64,000 bases of DNA from an uncultured Psychroflexus sp. (lineage in GTDB: Bacteria > Bacteroidota > Bacteroidia > Flavobacteriales > Flavobacteriaceae): contig CAJXLO010000001.1 of the NCBI GenBank assembly GCA_913056525.1, forward strand, positions 43,189-107,188, given 5' to 3'. The translations under genes were made by a program, and so were the position numbers. Below the pieces are notes generated by a model. It was not told the DNA's origin and did no database searches. It saw nothing but the letters and a program-made list of their open reading frames with translations. Numbering within the stretch: the stretch's first letter is position 1; the number at the start of each line of letters is the position of its first letter. Positions 51,748 through 60,532 of the stretch are shown piece after piece.

Positions 51748-52353
51748 ATGAATATACTTGACAGGTTACTTGCTTCCTTGGGAGTTTCGAGCAAAGATGC
51801 TCAGGCTGAATCTGAATCTAAATTCAAGCCTGAGGAGAAGTTGCCGCTTGATGAGCAATTCACGATCAATTTTAAAGAGAACGGAGGTAAGTTCATCTAT
51901 TGTGAGAATGAAAAGGAATTAAAAGATACCTACATTTCCATTCTTGATGAGAATGATTGGTATAGTTCTAAAATAAGCTCCAAAAGCGAGGAACTACTCG
52001 ACAAATTCAATAAATATAAAGCGCTAGATGTTTCTGGATCAGTTGACGGAAGCATTTTATTAATAGATTGTGAATATCTTATTGCCAACACGGGTGCTAT
52101 ACTGGTATCCTCACATCAGATAGGTGAGAAAAAACCAGAAGAACTTCCCTACAACATTATTGTCTATGCTAAGACAAGTCAATTAATAGAGACCGTTTCT
52201 GTAGGTCTTCAACAGATAAATATAAAGCATAAGAATGACATTCCTACTAATATCCGCTCGCTCAAAACCTTTAAGGAAAAGGATGATGATGACTTCATGA
52301 GCTACGGCAGTACTACAAAGAACGTTTATTTGCTTTTACTTGAAGACCTGTAA
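51748..52353 (+). CDS. LUD domain protein
   Basis: A 201-residue protein of the LUD (LutB/LutC, lactate utilisation-like) fold. Features are ALDVSGSVDGSILLIDCEYLIANTGAILVSS and LPYNIIVYAKTSQLI, which match the nucleotide-fold core with the conserved G-A-I-x-x-S segment. It lacks lutA/lutB partners and sits between ftsH and phospholipid genes, a placement conserved in flavobacteria. A role in lactate oxidation is therefore doubtful; the actual function is unknown. The stop codon lies 1 nt before the cdsA ATG. Confidence 0.8.
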   Translation: MNILDRLLASLGVSSKDAQAESESKFKPEEKLPLDEQFTINFKENGGKFIYCENEKELKDTYISILDENDWYSSKISSKSEELLDKFNKYKALDVSGSVDGSILLIDCEYLIANTGAILVSSHQIGEKKPEELPYNIIVYAKTSQLIETVSVGLQQINIKHKNDIPTNIRSLKTFKEKDDDDFMSYGSTTKNVYLLLLEDL

Positions 52354-52354
52354 A

Positions 52355-53167
52355 ATGAACGTTAGGAATGAAACGCTTAAACGTGCATTAACGGGTCTTA
52401 TCTATATAGGATGCTTCGTGTCAGCTGCTTTGACCAATGTATATTTCCTTTATGGGCTTTTCCTTGTCCTGGGTTGTATTTGTCTTTATGAAGTAAACCG
52501 GCTCCTGCATTTTAATAATATCATTTCTTACTTTATTTATATTGTACTGCTTTCCATAATAACATTTGTACCTATAAATTTCACTTTACTTTTCTTTATA
52601 GTGCTGTTTACCATATTGATGAATTTTATTTTGATGGCCGATCTTCTCTTTTCTAAGAATTCAACTTTTTTCAGGAAAAAGAAACACTTGGTCACCTTGT
52701 TCTACATCATTCCATCGTTCTTGTTCATACAGCTGATACCAATAAGTTTCAATGATTATGAACCATGGTTATTAATAGGATTTTTTTTGATCCTGTGGGT
52801 GAATGATTCATTTGCTTATCTTGTAGGTAAACATCTTGGGAAGAACAAATTATTTGAGCGAATCTCCCCAAAGAAGACCATAGAGGGTTTTGTGGGAGGT
52901 TTTGTGTTTGCACTACTTATCTCCTATTTCATTGCGCATTGGTCAGATAACCTTAACGAATATGAATGGATGCTCATGGCACTGATAATCTCCATATCAG
53001 GTTCCATTGGTGATCTGGTTCAATCACGTTTCAAAAGATTGGCGCAAGTTAAGGACAGTGGTAATATTATTCCAGGCCATGGTGGTATATTTGATAGGAT
53101 GGACAGCACATTATTTTCTAGTAGTTTTGTTTTTGCATATTTATTAGTGATCAATCATGTTTCATAA
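52355..53167 (+). CDS. cdsA: Phosphatidate cytidylyltransferase
   Basis: A 270-residue membrane enzyme making CDP-diacylglycerol from phosphatidic acid and CTP. Eight or so membrane helices are visible. The family signature near the C-terminus reads SRFKRLAQVKDSGNIIPGHGGIFDRMDS, matching the PROSITE-type pattern with its Asp and Gly-rich loop; ISPKKTIEGFVGG precedes it. The ORF track begins at a TTG inside the LUD gene; the ATG at 52355 is the better start. The gene overlaps psd by 11 nt. Confidence 0.95.
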   Translation: MNVRNETLKRALTGLIYIGCFVSAALTNVYFLYGLFLVLGCICLYEVNRLLHFNNIISYFIYIVLLSIITFVPINFTLLFFIVLFTILMNFILMADLLFSKNSTFFRKKKHLVTLFYIIPSFLFIQLIPISFNDYEPWLLIGFFLILWVNDSFAYLVGKHLGKNKLFERISPKKTIEGFVGGFVFALLISYFIAHWSDNLNEYEWMLMALIISISGSIGDLVQSRFKRLAQVKDSGNIIPGHGGIFDRMDSTLFSSSFVFAYLLVINHVS

Positions 53168-53825
53168 GGAAGGAAGTAAAATATTAGCCTGGGCACTTAT
53201 CATTATCATTGCGATCAATTTGATGGTTGATAGAATCGATGTTAGATCTGATCATCAATACATTATCTTTAGTATAACTATGGTATTCTTCCTGCTCATC
53301 GCACAATTTTTCAGGAACCCTAAACGGAAGGTCAATGCTTCAGAATCGCACATTCTGGCACCAGTAGATGGTAAAGTAGTGGCGATCGAAGAAGTTCATG
53401 TAAAGGAATATTTCGATGAAGAAAAACTGAAGATATCCATTTTCATGTCTCCTTTGAACGTTCATGTAACCAGATATCCTATAAGTGGCAAGATCGTTTA
53501 TAATGAATATCACAAGGGAAAGTTCTTAGTGGCCTGGCATCCTAAATCAAGTTCTGATAATGAACAAACAAGCATAGTTGTCCGCACTAAGAAGTTCGGC
53601 GATGTGATGTACAAACAGATTGCCGGCGCCATGGCCAGAAGGATCGTAAACTATGCTCAAATGGATGCTAAGGTCCAACAAGGAGCCGATAGTGGCTTTA
53701 TAAAATTTGGTTCTCGTGTGGATGTTTTATTACCTTTATCAGCCAGGAAAAATGTTAGTCTAAATGATACGGTAAAAGGGGCGAAAACGGTCTTAGCCGT
53801 TCAAAACAATGATCATGCTGGATAA
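53157..53825 (+). CDS. psd: Phosphatidylserine decarboxylase (archaeal/short type)
   Basis: A 222-residue pyruvoyl-dependent decarboxylase producing phosphatidylethanolamine. Two N-terminal hydrophobic segments anchor it. The motifs APVDGKVVAIEE, SPLNVHVTRYPISG and QIAGAMARRIV fit the short PSD class, and the self-cleavage site for the pyruvoyl group is the Gly-Ser in FIKFGSRVDVLLP. The shorter length compared with E. coli Psd is normal for Bacteroidota. It overlaps the next small gene, so cdsA-psd-ACBP are translationally linked. Confidence 0.93.
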   Translation: MFHKEGSKILAWALIIIIAINLMVDRIDVRSDHQYIIFSITMVFFLLIAQFFRNPKRKVNASESHILAPVDGKVVAIEEVHVKEYFDEEKLKISIFMSPLNVHVTRYPISGKIVYNEYHKGKFLVAWHPKSSSDNEQTSIVVRTKKFGDVMYKQIAGAMARRIVNYAQMDAKVQQGADSGFIKFGSRVDVLLPLSARKNVSLNDTVKGAKTVLAVQNNDHAG

Positions 53826-54108
53826 ACTCTCTGATATTGAACTTGATGAACTATTCCAGGAATATTACGAAGCTGTAAGGAACACTTCAAAGCGATTCCC
53901 ACAGGATACACTTTTACGATTTTATTCCTATTATAAACTGGCCACTAATGAAAACCAAATGCGCGTACAGCATTTACCTGAGAATGGTGAAGAGCTCATC
54001 AATGCATTTAAAGCAAATGCCATGTTCCAGGTTCAGAAAATAGATCCCAGACAGGCGAAGATAAATTATATCAAACTTGCGAAACAGGAGATAGATGATA
54101 TCAATTAA
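53815..54108 (+). CDS. Acyl-CoA-binding protein-like
   Basis: A 97-residue helical protein resembling acyl-CoA-binding proteins. The segments LLRFYSYYKLATNEN and LINAFKANAMFQ…AKINYIKLAKQEI correspond to helices 2 to 4 of ACBP, including the YxxYKxAT core. ACBPs bind long-chain acyl-CoA esters in the cytoplasm. Its position at the end of the phospholipid genes cdsA and psd supports a lipid-related role. Two in-frame ATGs (53809, 53815) are possible; the second is chosen for smaller overlap with psd. It overlaps the convergent valS by 4 bp. Confidence 0.75.
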   Translation: MLDKLSDIELDELFQEYYEAVRNTSKRFPQDTLLRFYSYYKLATNENQMRVQHLPENGEELINAFKANAMFQVQKIDPRQAKINYIKLAKQEIDDIN

Positions 54109-56732
54109 GAGTTCAATTCCGCTAAGCTATCCTGTAGCGTACTGATCTTGTCCAACGTGTCTTGCTTTTTCTTTTTCTCTATGTTCACTACCTTTTCAGG
54201 CGCATTGTTTACGAACTTTTCATTGGCCAGCTTCTTCTCTACTCCCTGTAAGAATCCCTGATAGTATTTTAGCTCTTCTTTTATCTTTTCTTTTTCAGCT
54301 TCCACATCTATCAAACCTTCCGCTTCTATGGCGTATTCAATGGAGCCTACTCTAAAACTTACCACTTGCTCCGGTTTAGAACTAACGGATTGTGGTTTCT
54401 CTATAAATGCTAACTTCTGGATGAGGTCATCTAATTTTACGGGATGGTCCTCTCCATCGATATAGAATAATTTCAACTGTCTCTTGAACCCTATGTTCTT
54501 TTCCTTCCTGATGTTCCTGATTCCTTTGATGATCTCACGCGCATGATCGAACCTTGACAATTTTTTTTCATCATGATCTTTACGTTCTGGATATTTACTT
54601 ATGACCAGAGCCTCATCTGCATTTCTTTTCTTCAGTTGATGCCATATTTCTTCAGTGACAAATGGCATGAATGGGTGAAGGATGATGAGACAGTTCTCTA
54701 AATGACCGATCACCTTGTCATAAGAAAGCTTATCTATTTTCTGGTCTACTGGCTTTAGCGACTCGAGCAACCATGAACAAAGGTCATCCCACAAAAGCTT
54801 GTAAATGCTCATAAGGACATCCGATATCCTGTATTTCGTATAATGATCTTCAATAGTAGCCAGTACAGCATTAAACTGGTGTTCAAACCACTCAAGAGCT
54901 ATTCGGGCAAATTCGGGTTGTTCTTTTTCGCTGACTATTTCCCAGCCTTTTATCAGTTTAGTGGCGTTCCAAATCTTATTGGCAAAGTTCTTTCCCTGCT
55001 GACAAAGTGACCGTTCAAAAAGCAGATCGTTCCCAGCTGCACTGCTTAATAGCAAACCTACACGAACACCGTCAGCTCCATAATCATTTATTAGCTGTAG
55101 CGCATTAGGTGAATTTCCCAGCGATTTTGACATCTTCCTTCGTTGAGCATCCCTAACTAATCCGGTAAGATAAACATTCTCAAAAGGCCTTTCATCCCTG
55201 TATTCATATCCAGCTATGATCATTCTGGCCACCCAGAAGAAAAGGATGTCTGGACCGGTGACTAAATCCCGGGTAGGATAATAATACTGGATCTCTTTAT
55301 TATCAGGGCTTCTTATACCATCAAATACGCTTATCGGCCATAGCCATGAGGAAAACCACGTATCCAGAACATCTTCATCTTGCTGAAGGTCGTTTAATTG
55401 TAAATTATCATCTCCGGTTTTTTTTCTGGCTTTTTCAAGGGCTTCTTCCACGCTTAAAGCGACTACATAATGATCTCCATCATAATAATACACTGGAAGG
55501 CGATGTCCCCACCAAAGTTGACGGGAAATGTTCCAATCTTTTATATTTTCCAGCCAATGCCGATAAGTGTTCTTGAACTTTTCGGGAAAGATCCTGATGG
55601 CATCATCTTCAAGGACCGATCGTATCGCAGGTTCGACCAATGGTTTCATGCTTACAAACCATTGTTTTGATAATTTAGGTTCCACCGGTACTTTGGTTCT
55701 TTCTGACAGTCCTATCTTGTTCACATAATCCTCTGTCTTATACAGGTAGCCTGCTTCTTTCAGCGCTTTGCTGAACTCTTTTCTTACAAGGAAACGATCC
55801 TTACCTTCATACTCTCCTGCAATATGATTAAGCGTGCCGTCATCGTTCATGATGTCCAGGAATTCTATATCGTGCTTTTGTCCGATTACATGGTCGTTTT
55901 CAGCATGAGCAGGTGTTATTTTCAGACATCCTGTACCAAATTCCGGGTCCACATGCTCATCAGCAATGATCGGAACCTCTCTATCTACAATGGGAACTAT
56001 GGCCTTCTTACCAATATATTCCATCATCCTTTCATCCTCTGGATTTACACATAGTGCCGTATCTCCGAATATGGTCTCAGGTCTTGTCGTAGCGATCTGC
56101 ATGTTCGCATCTTCACCTAGTATCGGATAATTGATGTAATATAAAAGACCGGAGCGTTCCTCGTGATCTATCTCTTCATCGGACAATGTGGTCTTGGCTT
56201 GTGGGTCCCAGTTCACCATCCTTGTTCCTTTGTAGATGAGACCTTTTTCATGCAGATCAATGAAAACTCTTAGAACGGACTCACTGAGGTCTTTGTCCAT
56301 AGTGAACTTAATGCGGTCCCAGTCACAGGAAGCTCCAAGTTTTTTTAATTGACCCAATATCTTATTCCCATAGTTCTCTTTCCATTCCCACGCGTGTCGC
56401 ATGAATTCTTCACGGGAAATATTATTCTTATCTATACCTTCGTTCTTCAACTTTTCTACAACCTTGGCCTCTGTAGCGATAGAAGCGTGATCAGTACCAG
56501 GAACCCAGCAAGCATTATATCCACGAAGTCTTGCCCGTCTTATGAGCACATCCTGTAGGGTATTATTGAGCATATGGCCCATATGAAGCTCGCCGGTCAC
56601 ATTAGGTGGTGGAATAACGATCGTATAAGGCTCTCGCTCATCAACTTCAGAATGGAAATAATTGTTTTCTATCCAGTAGTCATACCATTTATTTTCTATT
56701 TGCTCAGGTTGATACGCCTCAGATGATTTCAT
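54105..56732 (-). CDS. valS: Valine-tRNA ligase
   Basis: An 875-residue class I aminoacyl-tRNA synthetase. The N-terminal catalytic part has the HIGH-type motif PPNVTGELHMGHML, and the WDPQAKTTLSDEE segment starts the CP1 editing domain. The KMSKS motif is in QRRKMSKSLGNSPN. The C-terminus has an anticodon domain and a coiled coil (EKEKIKEELKYYQGFLQGVEKKL). The ORF track starts at 56759, but a TTTG-N18-TATTTTTG promoter overlaps that start, so the ATG at 56732 (MKSSEAYQPEQIENKWY) is preferred. It is the only gene of its transcription unit. Confidence 0.97.
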   Translation of the reverse strand: MKSSEAYQPEQIENKWYDYWIENNYFHSEVDEREPYTIVIPPPNVTGELHMGHMLNNTLQDVLIRRARLRGYNACWVPGTDHASIATEAKVVEKLKNEGIDKNNISREEFMRHAWEWKENYGNKILGQLKKLGASCDWDRIKFTMDKDLSESVLRVFIDLHEKGLIYKGTRMVNWDPQAKTTLSDEEIDHEERSGLLYYINYPILGEDANMQIATTRPETIFGDTALCVNPEDERMMEYIGKKAIVPIVDREVPIIADEHVDPEFGTGCLKITPAHAENDHVIGQKHDIEFLDIMNDDGTLNHIAGEYEGKDRFLVRKEFSKALKEAGYLYKTEDYVNKIGLSERTKVPVEPKLSKQWFVSMKPLVEPAIRSVLEDDAIRIFPEKFKNTYRHWLENIKDWNISRQLWWGHRLPVYYYDGDHYVVALSVEEALEKARKKTGDDNLQLNDLQQDEDVLDTWFSSWLWPISVFDGIRSPDNKEIQYYYPTRDLVTGPDILFFWVARMIIAGYEYRDERPFENVYLTGLVRDAQRRKMSKSLGNSPNALQLINDYGADGVRVGLLLSSAAGNDLLFERSLCQQGKNFANKIWNATKLIKGWEIVSEKEQPEFARIALEWFEHQFNAVLATIEDHYTKYRISDVLMSIYKLLWDDLCSWLLESLKPVDQKIDKLSYDKVIGHLENCLIILHPFMPFVTEEIWHQLKKRNADEALVISKYPERKDHDEKKLSRFDHAREIIKGIRNIRKEKNIGFKRQLKLFYIDGEDHPVKLDDLIQKLAFIEKPQSVSSKPEQVVSFRVGSIEYAIEAEGLIDVEAEKEKIKEELKYYQGFLQGVEKKLANEKFVNNAPEKVVNIEKKKKQDTLDKISTLQDSLAELNS

Positions 56733-56746
56733 ACCTAATATTTTCG

Positions 56747-56776
56747 CAAAAATAGACATATTCCCAGCTAAGCAAA
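56747..56776 (-). promoter_or_regulatory. Promoter of valS
   Basis: Minus-strand TTTG (RC of 56773-56776), 18-nt spacer, TATTTTTG (RC of 56747-56754). It decides the start codon: the ATG at 56759 would be upstream of the transcription start. Confidence 0.55.
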
Positions 56777-56828
56777 AATGATTTCAATTTATTCACACAA
56801 GATATTTTCATAATCGATGATAACCTTT

Positions 56829-56836
56829 TATATTTG
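56829..56836 (+). promoter_or_regulatory. -7 element of the DUF1573 gene
   Basis: TATATTTG, 18 nt before the ATG at 56855. No -33 TTTG was identified. Confidence 0.45.
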
Positions 56837-56854
56837 ATTAATTTACCATTTATT

Positions 56855-57223
56855 ATGAAAAAAATATATTTATTACTTTTCCTAAGTTGCTTTGTTGGCC
56901 ATACGCAGGAAAAGGGTAAGCTTGATTTCAGCAGTAGGGTTATTGACTTTGGCGAGCTTAAAGAGGGTGCAAAAGCAGAACGATCACTGAGCTTTAAGAA
57001 CACTGGCGGAAAGCCCGTAAAGATCAAAAAAATAAGCAGTACAGGACATATCAATGTAGAAAGTTATCCGCAAAGCACTATTCAACCTGGTAAAACAGGA
57101 AATATCAAGATATCGTATAACACTAATAAGATAGGTCCCATTAGGCGAACTCTTACCGTCTATTCTAATGCTCAAAATTCTTTTGAGAGCATTAAGATCA
57201 AAGGTGTCGTTAAGAAGGATTAA
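56855..57223 (+). CDS. DUF1573 domain exported protein
   Basis: A 122-residue exported protein. The signal peptide (MKKIYLLLFLSCFVGHTQ) is followed by a single immunoglobulin-like DUF1573 domain: VIDFGELKEGAKAERSLSFKNTGGKPVKIKKISST, then an alternating-strand region ending TLTVYSNAQ. DUF1573 proteins are abundant in Bacteroidota; the role is unknown. The ORF track begins at a TTG upstream; the ATG at 56855 gives a clean signal peptide. It is convergent with the protease gene, overlapping by 4 bp. Confidence 0.85.
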   Translation: MKKIYLLLFLSCFVGHTQEKGKLDFSSRVIDFGELKEGAKAERSLSFKNTGGKPVKIKKISSTGHINVESYPQSTIQPGKTGNIKISYNTNKIGPIRRTLTVYSNAQNSFESIKIKGVVKKD

Positions 57224-58554
57224 CGTAATCTATCTTTAAGCTTGAACTCAACATCCAGCAGCTTACCTTCGCGATTGATCTTCATATTGATAGACCTTCC
57301 TTCTTCACTGCTCAACATTTTTCTGATCTCCTTTAGATCATAGCTATTGATGGTTTTACCCTGTAATCTTACGATGATGTCTTTAGGTATAATGCCTGCT
57401 TGTTGAGCCGGTGAACCTTTTCTTACTTCAGCTACTTTGACCTTCTTTTTAATCTCGTAGATGGTCTTTAAGTTCTCTTGCTTATCAGCTGAACTATAAT
57501 CCTTATTACCAGATGTTCTTACACTAACCTTCACGGGAATCTTTTTTTCTATTATGCTCAGGCCGTCATATCTGAGTAGCAGCCCGCTTTTGTCATACTT
57601 GAAATCATCGTTTAGGGAAGAATTGCTCTTCAAGTAGACCCTGTTGTCCGGATAGTTTAGGAAAATACGGAAACGCCTTAGTATATTATTCCCTATGGAA
57701 CCAACCCTGTAGCTCATCAGTTCATCAAGATCGGGAAAGGAGACGTTAGCCTTCTCAAATATATAGTCCGCAAGTTCAAATCGGTCAACCTTACTTCTAT
57801 AACCAGTAATGATCCCGCGAAAACCAAATCCCAGATTATCCCTGAACCTGTTAGAAGGAAGCTTCATATCCTCTTTTTTATAGAGCCAAACCGCATCACT
57901 GGAACCCGTATCTATGAGGAAATTCCCCTGTTCCATTCCAAGTTCCTCATCCATATAAGAGGCCTGAATGTGAGGTTTGTTATTGATAAGGCTTATAGCA
58001 TGTTCATTAAAGAACCATAATGGTCTTTTGAACCTGGACGGCGTATAGAACTTCAGGTTCTTCTGTTGGTAATTGATTCTCAATATCAGGTCTTTTAGCA
58101 GGTCGTATCCTATCACCCCATTGATGACCGTTCCTATGCTGCTGGTAAGATAGTTCTCCTGGTCAAAAACCACGTAGATATCAGCCTTCGGATTGATCAC
58201 GTCCTTAATCCTTACCTGATTGCCTCTGGACCGATAAGCGCTGTAACTTTCTTTACCTTCCAAACCTTTGACCTTGATGTAGGCTGAATTCTTCAGCATT
58301 AGGGAATCCACTTCTTCAAAACTGAACAATATGGTCTTATCAACCCCAGAATCCAGAAGGAACTTCAGCTCAACGCCGTTTACTTCCACCGGTAGGATGA
58401 TCAGGTTATTAAAAAGCTCAAAGTCTACTTTCGTAGCTCGTTTATCATTCTGGATCCGATATTGACCTTCCTGACCTGAGACTGACAGGGGAATCAAGAA
58501 GAGCATCATTATCAACAGTACACGCATTGAATAAAAATAATGATTTTTATTCAT
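57220..58554 (-). CDS. Retropepsin-like aspartyl protease with PDZ domain
   Basis: A 444-residue exported protein. A hydrophobic signal segment (VLLIMMLFLIPLSVSGQ) is followed by two aspartyl protease half-sites, KFLLDSGVDKTILF (about residue 66) and NFLIDTGSSDAVWLY (about 212). The C-terminal PDZ domain (VRKGSPAQQAGIIPKDIIVRLQGKTI) resembles those in envelope proteases. Two Asp motifs in one chain suggest a monomeric pepsin-like enzyme. The substrate is unknown. A second ATG at 58527 would shorten the N-terminus by 9 residues and fits the signal peptide equally well. It may belong to the aromatic operon, 9 nt after the DAHP synthase gene. Confidence 0.85.
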   Translation of the reverse strand: MNKNHYFYSMRVLLIMMLFLIPLSVSGQEGQYRIQNDKRATKVDFELFNNLIILPVEVNGVELKFLLDSGVDKTILFSFEEVDSLMLKNSAYIKVKGLEGKESYSAYRSRGNQVRIKDVINPKADIYVVFDQENYLTSSIGTVINGVIGYDLLKDLILRINYQQKNLKFYTPSRFKRPLWFFNEHAISLINNKPHIQASYMDEELGMEQGNFLIDTGSSDAVWLYKKEDMKLPSNRFRDNLGFGFRGIITGYRSKVDRFELADYIFEKANVSFPDLDELMSYRVGSIGNNILRRFRIFLNYPDNRVYLKSNSSLNDDFKYDKSGLLLRYDGLSIIEKKIPVKVSVRTSGNKDYSSADKQENLKTIYEIKKKVKVAEVRKGSPAQQAGIIPKDIIVRLQGKTINSYDLKEIRKMLSSEEGRSINMKINREGKLLDVEFKLKDRLR

Positions 58555-58563
58555 TTTTGACTA

Positions 58564-59670
58564 TTACTGCTTCATATCTGGATTACTGTCCTTGCTTAAA
58601 ATCTTATGCTGGTGTTCTATGGATTCCTGATGGATCGCCTTGAGGAACTTGTTGACAAAATCTTCGCTCAAGTCATTGTTCTTCCCGGCGTGGACCATCT
58701 TGGCCAATATCTCATTCCATCTTTTGTTCTGTAATATCGCCACATTGTTCTTTTTCTTTAAAGCACCAATATCATCAGCGATCTTCATTCGCTTTCCTAA
58801 CTGATTGATGATCTGATGGTCAATAACATCGATCTTGGTCCTCATCGTGTTCAGTTTGTTCTTGAACTCGGCCGCTTCGCCATGTTCTTTTCTAATCCTG
58901 AGGTCCACGGTCATTTGCTCCAGTGATTTTGGCGTGATCTGTTGTTTAGGGTCGCTCCAGGCATTATCCGGATCCCGATGTGTCTCTACCATCATTCCGT
59001 CATAGTTCAGGTCTAAGGCGGTCTGACAAATATCAAAAATCATATCTCGACTACCTCCGATATGCGATGGATCCACAATAAGCGGTAGGTCCGGGAATTC
59101 GTTCTGAAGGTCTACGGCTAATTGCCATTCCGGATTATTGCGGTAGCGCGTCTTTTCATAGGTAGAAAAACCTCTATGGATCACTCCAAGGTTTTTGATA
59201 TCCGCTTTATGCAAGCGTTCAACTGCACCCAACCATAAGGCCAGATCAGGATTAACCGGGTTCTTGACCAGAACGGTCTTATCCGTTCCTTTTAGCGCAT
59301 CAGCAATGTCCTGAACAATGAAGGGACTTACCGTACTCCTGGCTCCTATCCACAGCATATCAATATCTGCTTCTAATGCCAATTCCACATGGGCTTTGTT
59401 TGCTACTTCCGTGGCGATCATCAGGCCAGTTTCCCGTTTGGCTCTTTTGAGCCACTCCAGTCCTATCTTGCCTACTCCTTCAAAATTCCCGGGTTTAGTT
59501 CGTGGTTTCCAGATGCCAGCGCGCATCACGGATGTGTCCGTTTCCTTTAATTGATGCGCTATCGATAGGACCTGATCCTCAGTTTCCGCGCTACAGGGTC
59601 CTGCGATGACCAGCGGATGTTCTAATTGAAAAGCGTTCAGCCAGTTCCTAAATTGTTCTTTATTTTCCAT
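58564..59670 (-). CDS. Bifunctional DAHP synthase / chorismate mutase
   Basis: A 368-residue fusion. Residues 1-265 are a type I DAHP synthase of the KDO8PS-like subfamily (VIAGPCSAETEDQV, VMRAGIWKPRTKPGNFEG, LIVDPSHIGGSRDM, METHRDPDNAWSD), making the first compound of the shikimate pathway from PEP and erythrose 4-phosphate. Residues 270-360 are an AroQ-type chorismate mutase (NTMRTKIDVIDHQIINQLGKRMK, NVAILQNKRWNEI). This order is known in Bacteroidota. The mutase domain usually gives feedback control by prephenate in such fusions. It is the last aromatic gene of the operon, 10 nt after tyrA. Confidence 0.94.
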   Translation of the reverse strand: MENKEQFRNWLNAFQLEHPLVIAGPCSAETEDQVLSIAHQLKETDTSVMRAGIWKPRTKPGNFEGVGKIGLEWLKRAKRETGLMIATEVANKAHVELALEADIDMLWIGARSTVSPFIVQDIADALKGTDKTVLVKNPVNPDLALWLGAVERLHKADIKNLGVIHRGFSTYEKTRYRNNPEWQLAVDLQNEFPDLPLIVDPSHIGGSRDMIFDICQTALDLNYDGMMVETHRDPDNAWSDPKQQITPKSLEQMTVDLRIRKEHGEAAEFKNKLNTMRTKIDVIDHQIINQLGKRMKIADDIGALKKKNNVAILQNKRWNEILAKMVHAGKNNDLSEDFVNKFLKAIHQESIEHQHKILSKDSNPDMKQ

Positions 59671-59680
59671 TACTTGATGA

Positions 59681-60532
59681 TTATGAATTGATTCCCTTTA
59701 AAATTGCTTTTAATCTGTTCGTATTGTCCATTTCCTTGTATAATTCTTCAAATTCTTCTGCTTCCAGGGCTTTTTGAAAAGCTTGCAAGTTATCAATGTA
59801 ATTCGCTAATGCCTGCTTCACTTCTACTTTATTATCCTTGAATATGGACGTCCAGGTCTGCGGACTACTCTTGGCTAATCTTACCGTAGATGCAAAGCCA
59901 CTTCCCGCAAGATCGGATATGTCGCGTTCGTCCTTTTCCTTATCGATAACGGTCTTGCCGAGCATGAAGGAACTGATGTGCGATAGATGTGATACATAGG
60001 CGATATGCTGATCATGCTCCTTCGGGTCCATATAACGGATGTTCATCTGCATTTGATCGAAAAGGCCGATCGCGCGTTGTTGTAAACTGAAACGCGTTTT
60101 TTCTACCTCACTGATTATCATTGTTTTGTTGTTAAAAAGTCCTTCAAATGCGGCTTGCGGTCCTGAAAATTCCGTACCAGCGATAGGATGCGTGGCCAAG
60201 AATTGATCCCGCTTGGGATGATCGACTAGCTGGCTACAAATATTGGACTTTGTAGATCCCGTATCCAATACCAAAGTATTATCGCTTACTTTATCCAAGA
60301 GTTCACGTATCGTCTCTGCTGAATTATCAACGGGTATGCTCACTACGATAATATCGGCAGAGGAAACTAGCGCATCCTTCGCAATGTCATCAATGATACC
60401 TAGGCTTTTGGCTGTTTTCAAATGAGCGGGTTCAATATCCATCCCCAGAAAGTCGGCTTCGGGAATTAGCTTCCTCATACTCAGTAATAAAGAACCGCCG
60501 ATCAGTCCCAGTCCAATTCCTACTATTCTCAT
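59681..60532 (-). CDS. tyrA: Prephenate dehydrogenase
   Basis: A 283-residue TyrA converting prephenate to 4-hydroxyphenylpyruvate with NAD(P)+. The Rossmann motif is GIGLGLIGGSLL at the N-terminus; DTGSTKSNI, THPIAGTEFSGP and VSHLSHISSFML carry the conserved active-site Ser and His residues. There is no fused chorismate mutase or ACT domain, in contrast to E. coli TyrA; the mutase is on the DAHP synthase. The start overlaps the aminotransferase stop (ATGA). Assignment is secure. Confidence 0.95.
   Translation of the reverse strand: MRIVGIGLGLIGGSLLLSMRKLIPEADFLGMDIEPAHLKTAKSLGIIDDIAKDALVSSADIIVVSIPVDNSAETIRELLDKVSDNTLVLDTGSTKSNICSQLVDHPKRDQFLATHPIAGTEFSGPQAAFEGLFNNKTMIISEVEKTRFSLQQRAIGLFDQMQMNIRYMDPKEHDQHIAYVSHLSHISSFMLGKTVIDKEKDERDISDLAGSGFASTVRLAKSSPQTWTSIFKDNKVEVKQALANYIDNLQAFQKALEAEEFEELYKEMDNTNRLKAILKGINS

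Noticed and set aside
54346-56558. Several plus-strand ORFs of 66-76 aa inside valS
   Set aside because: They are antisense shadows of a gene with unbroken family motifs; their translations show no domain and no promoter precedes them.
56733-56759. Upstream ATG of valS in the ORF track
   Set aside because: A consensus -7 element lies inside those codons, so the transcript would begin after that ATG.
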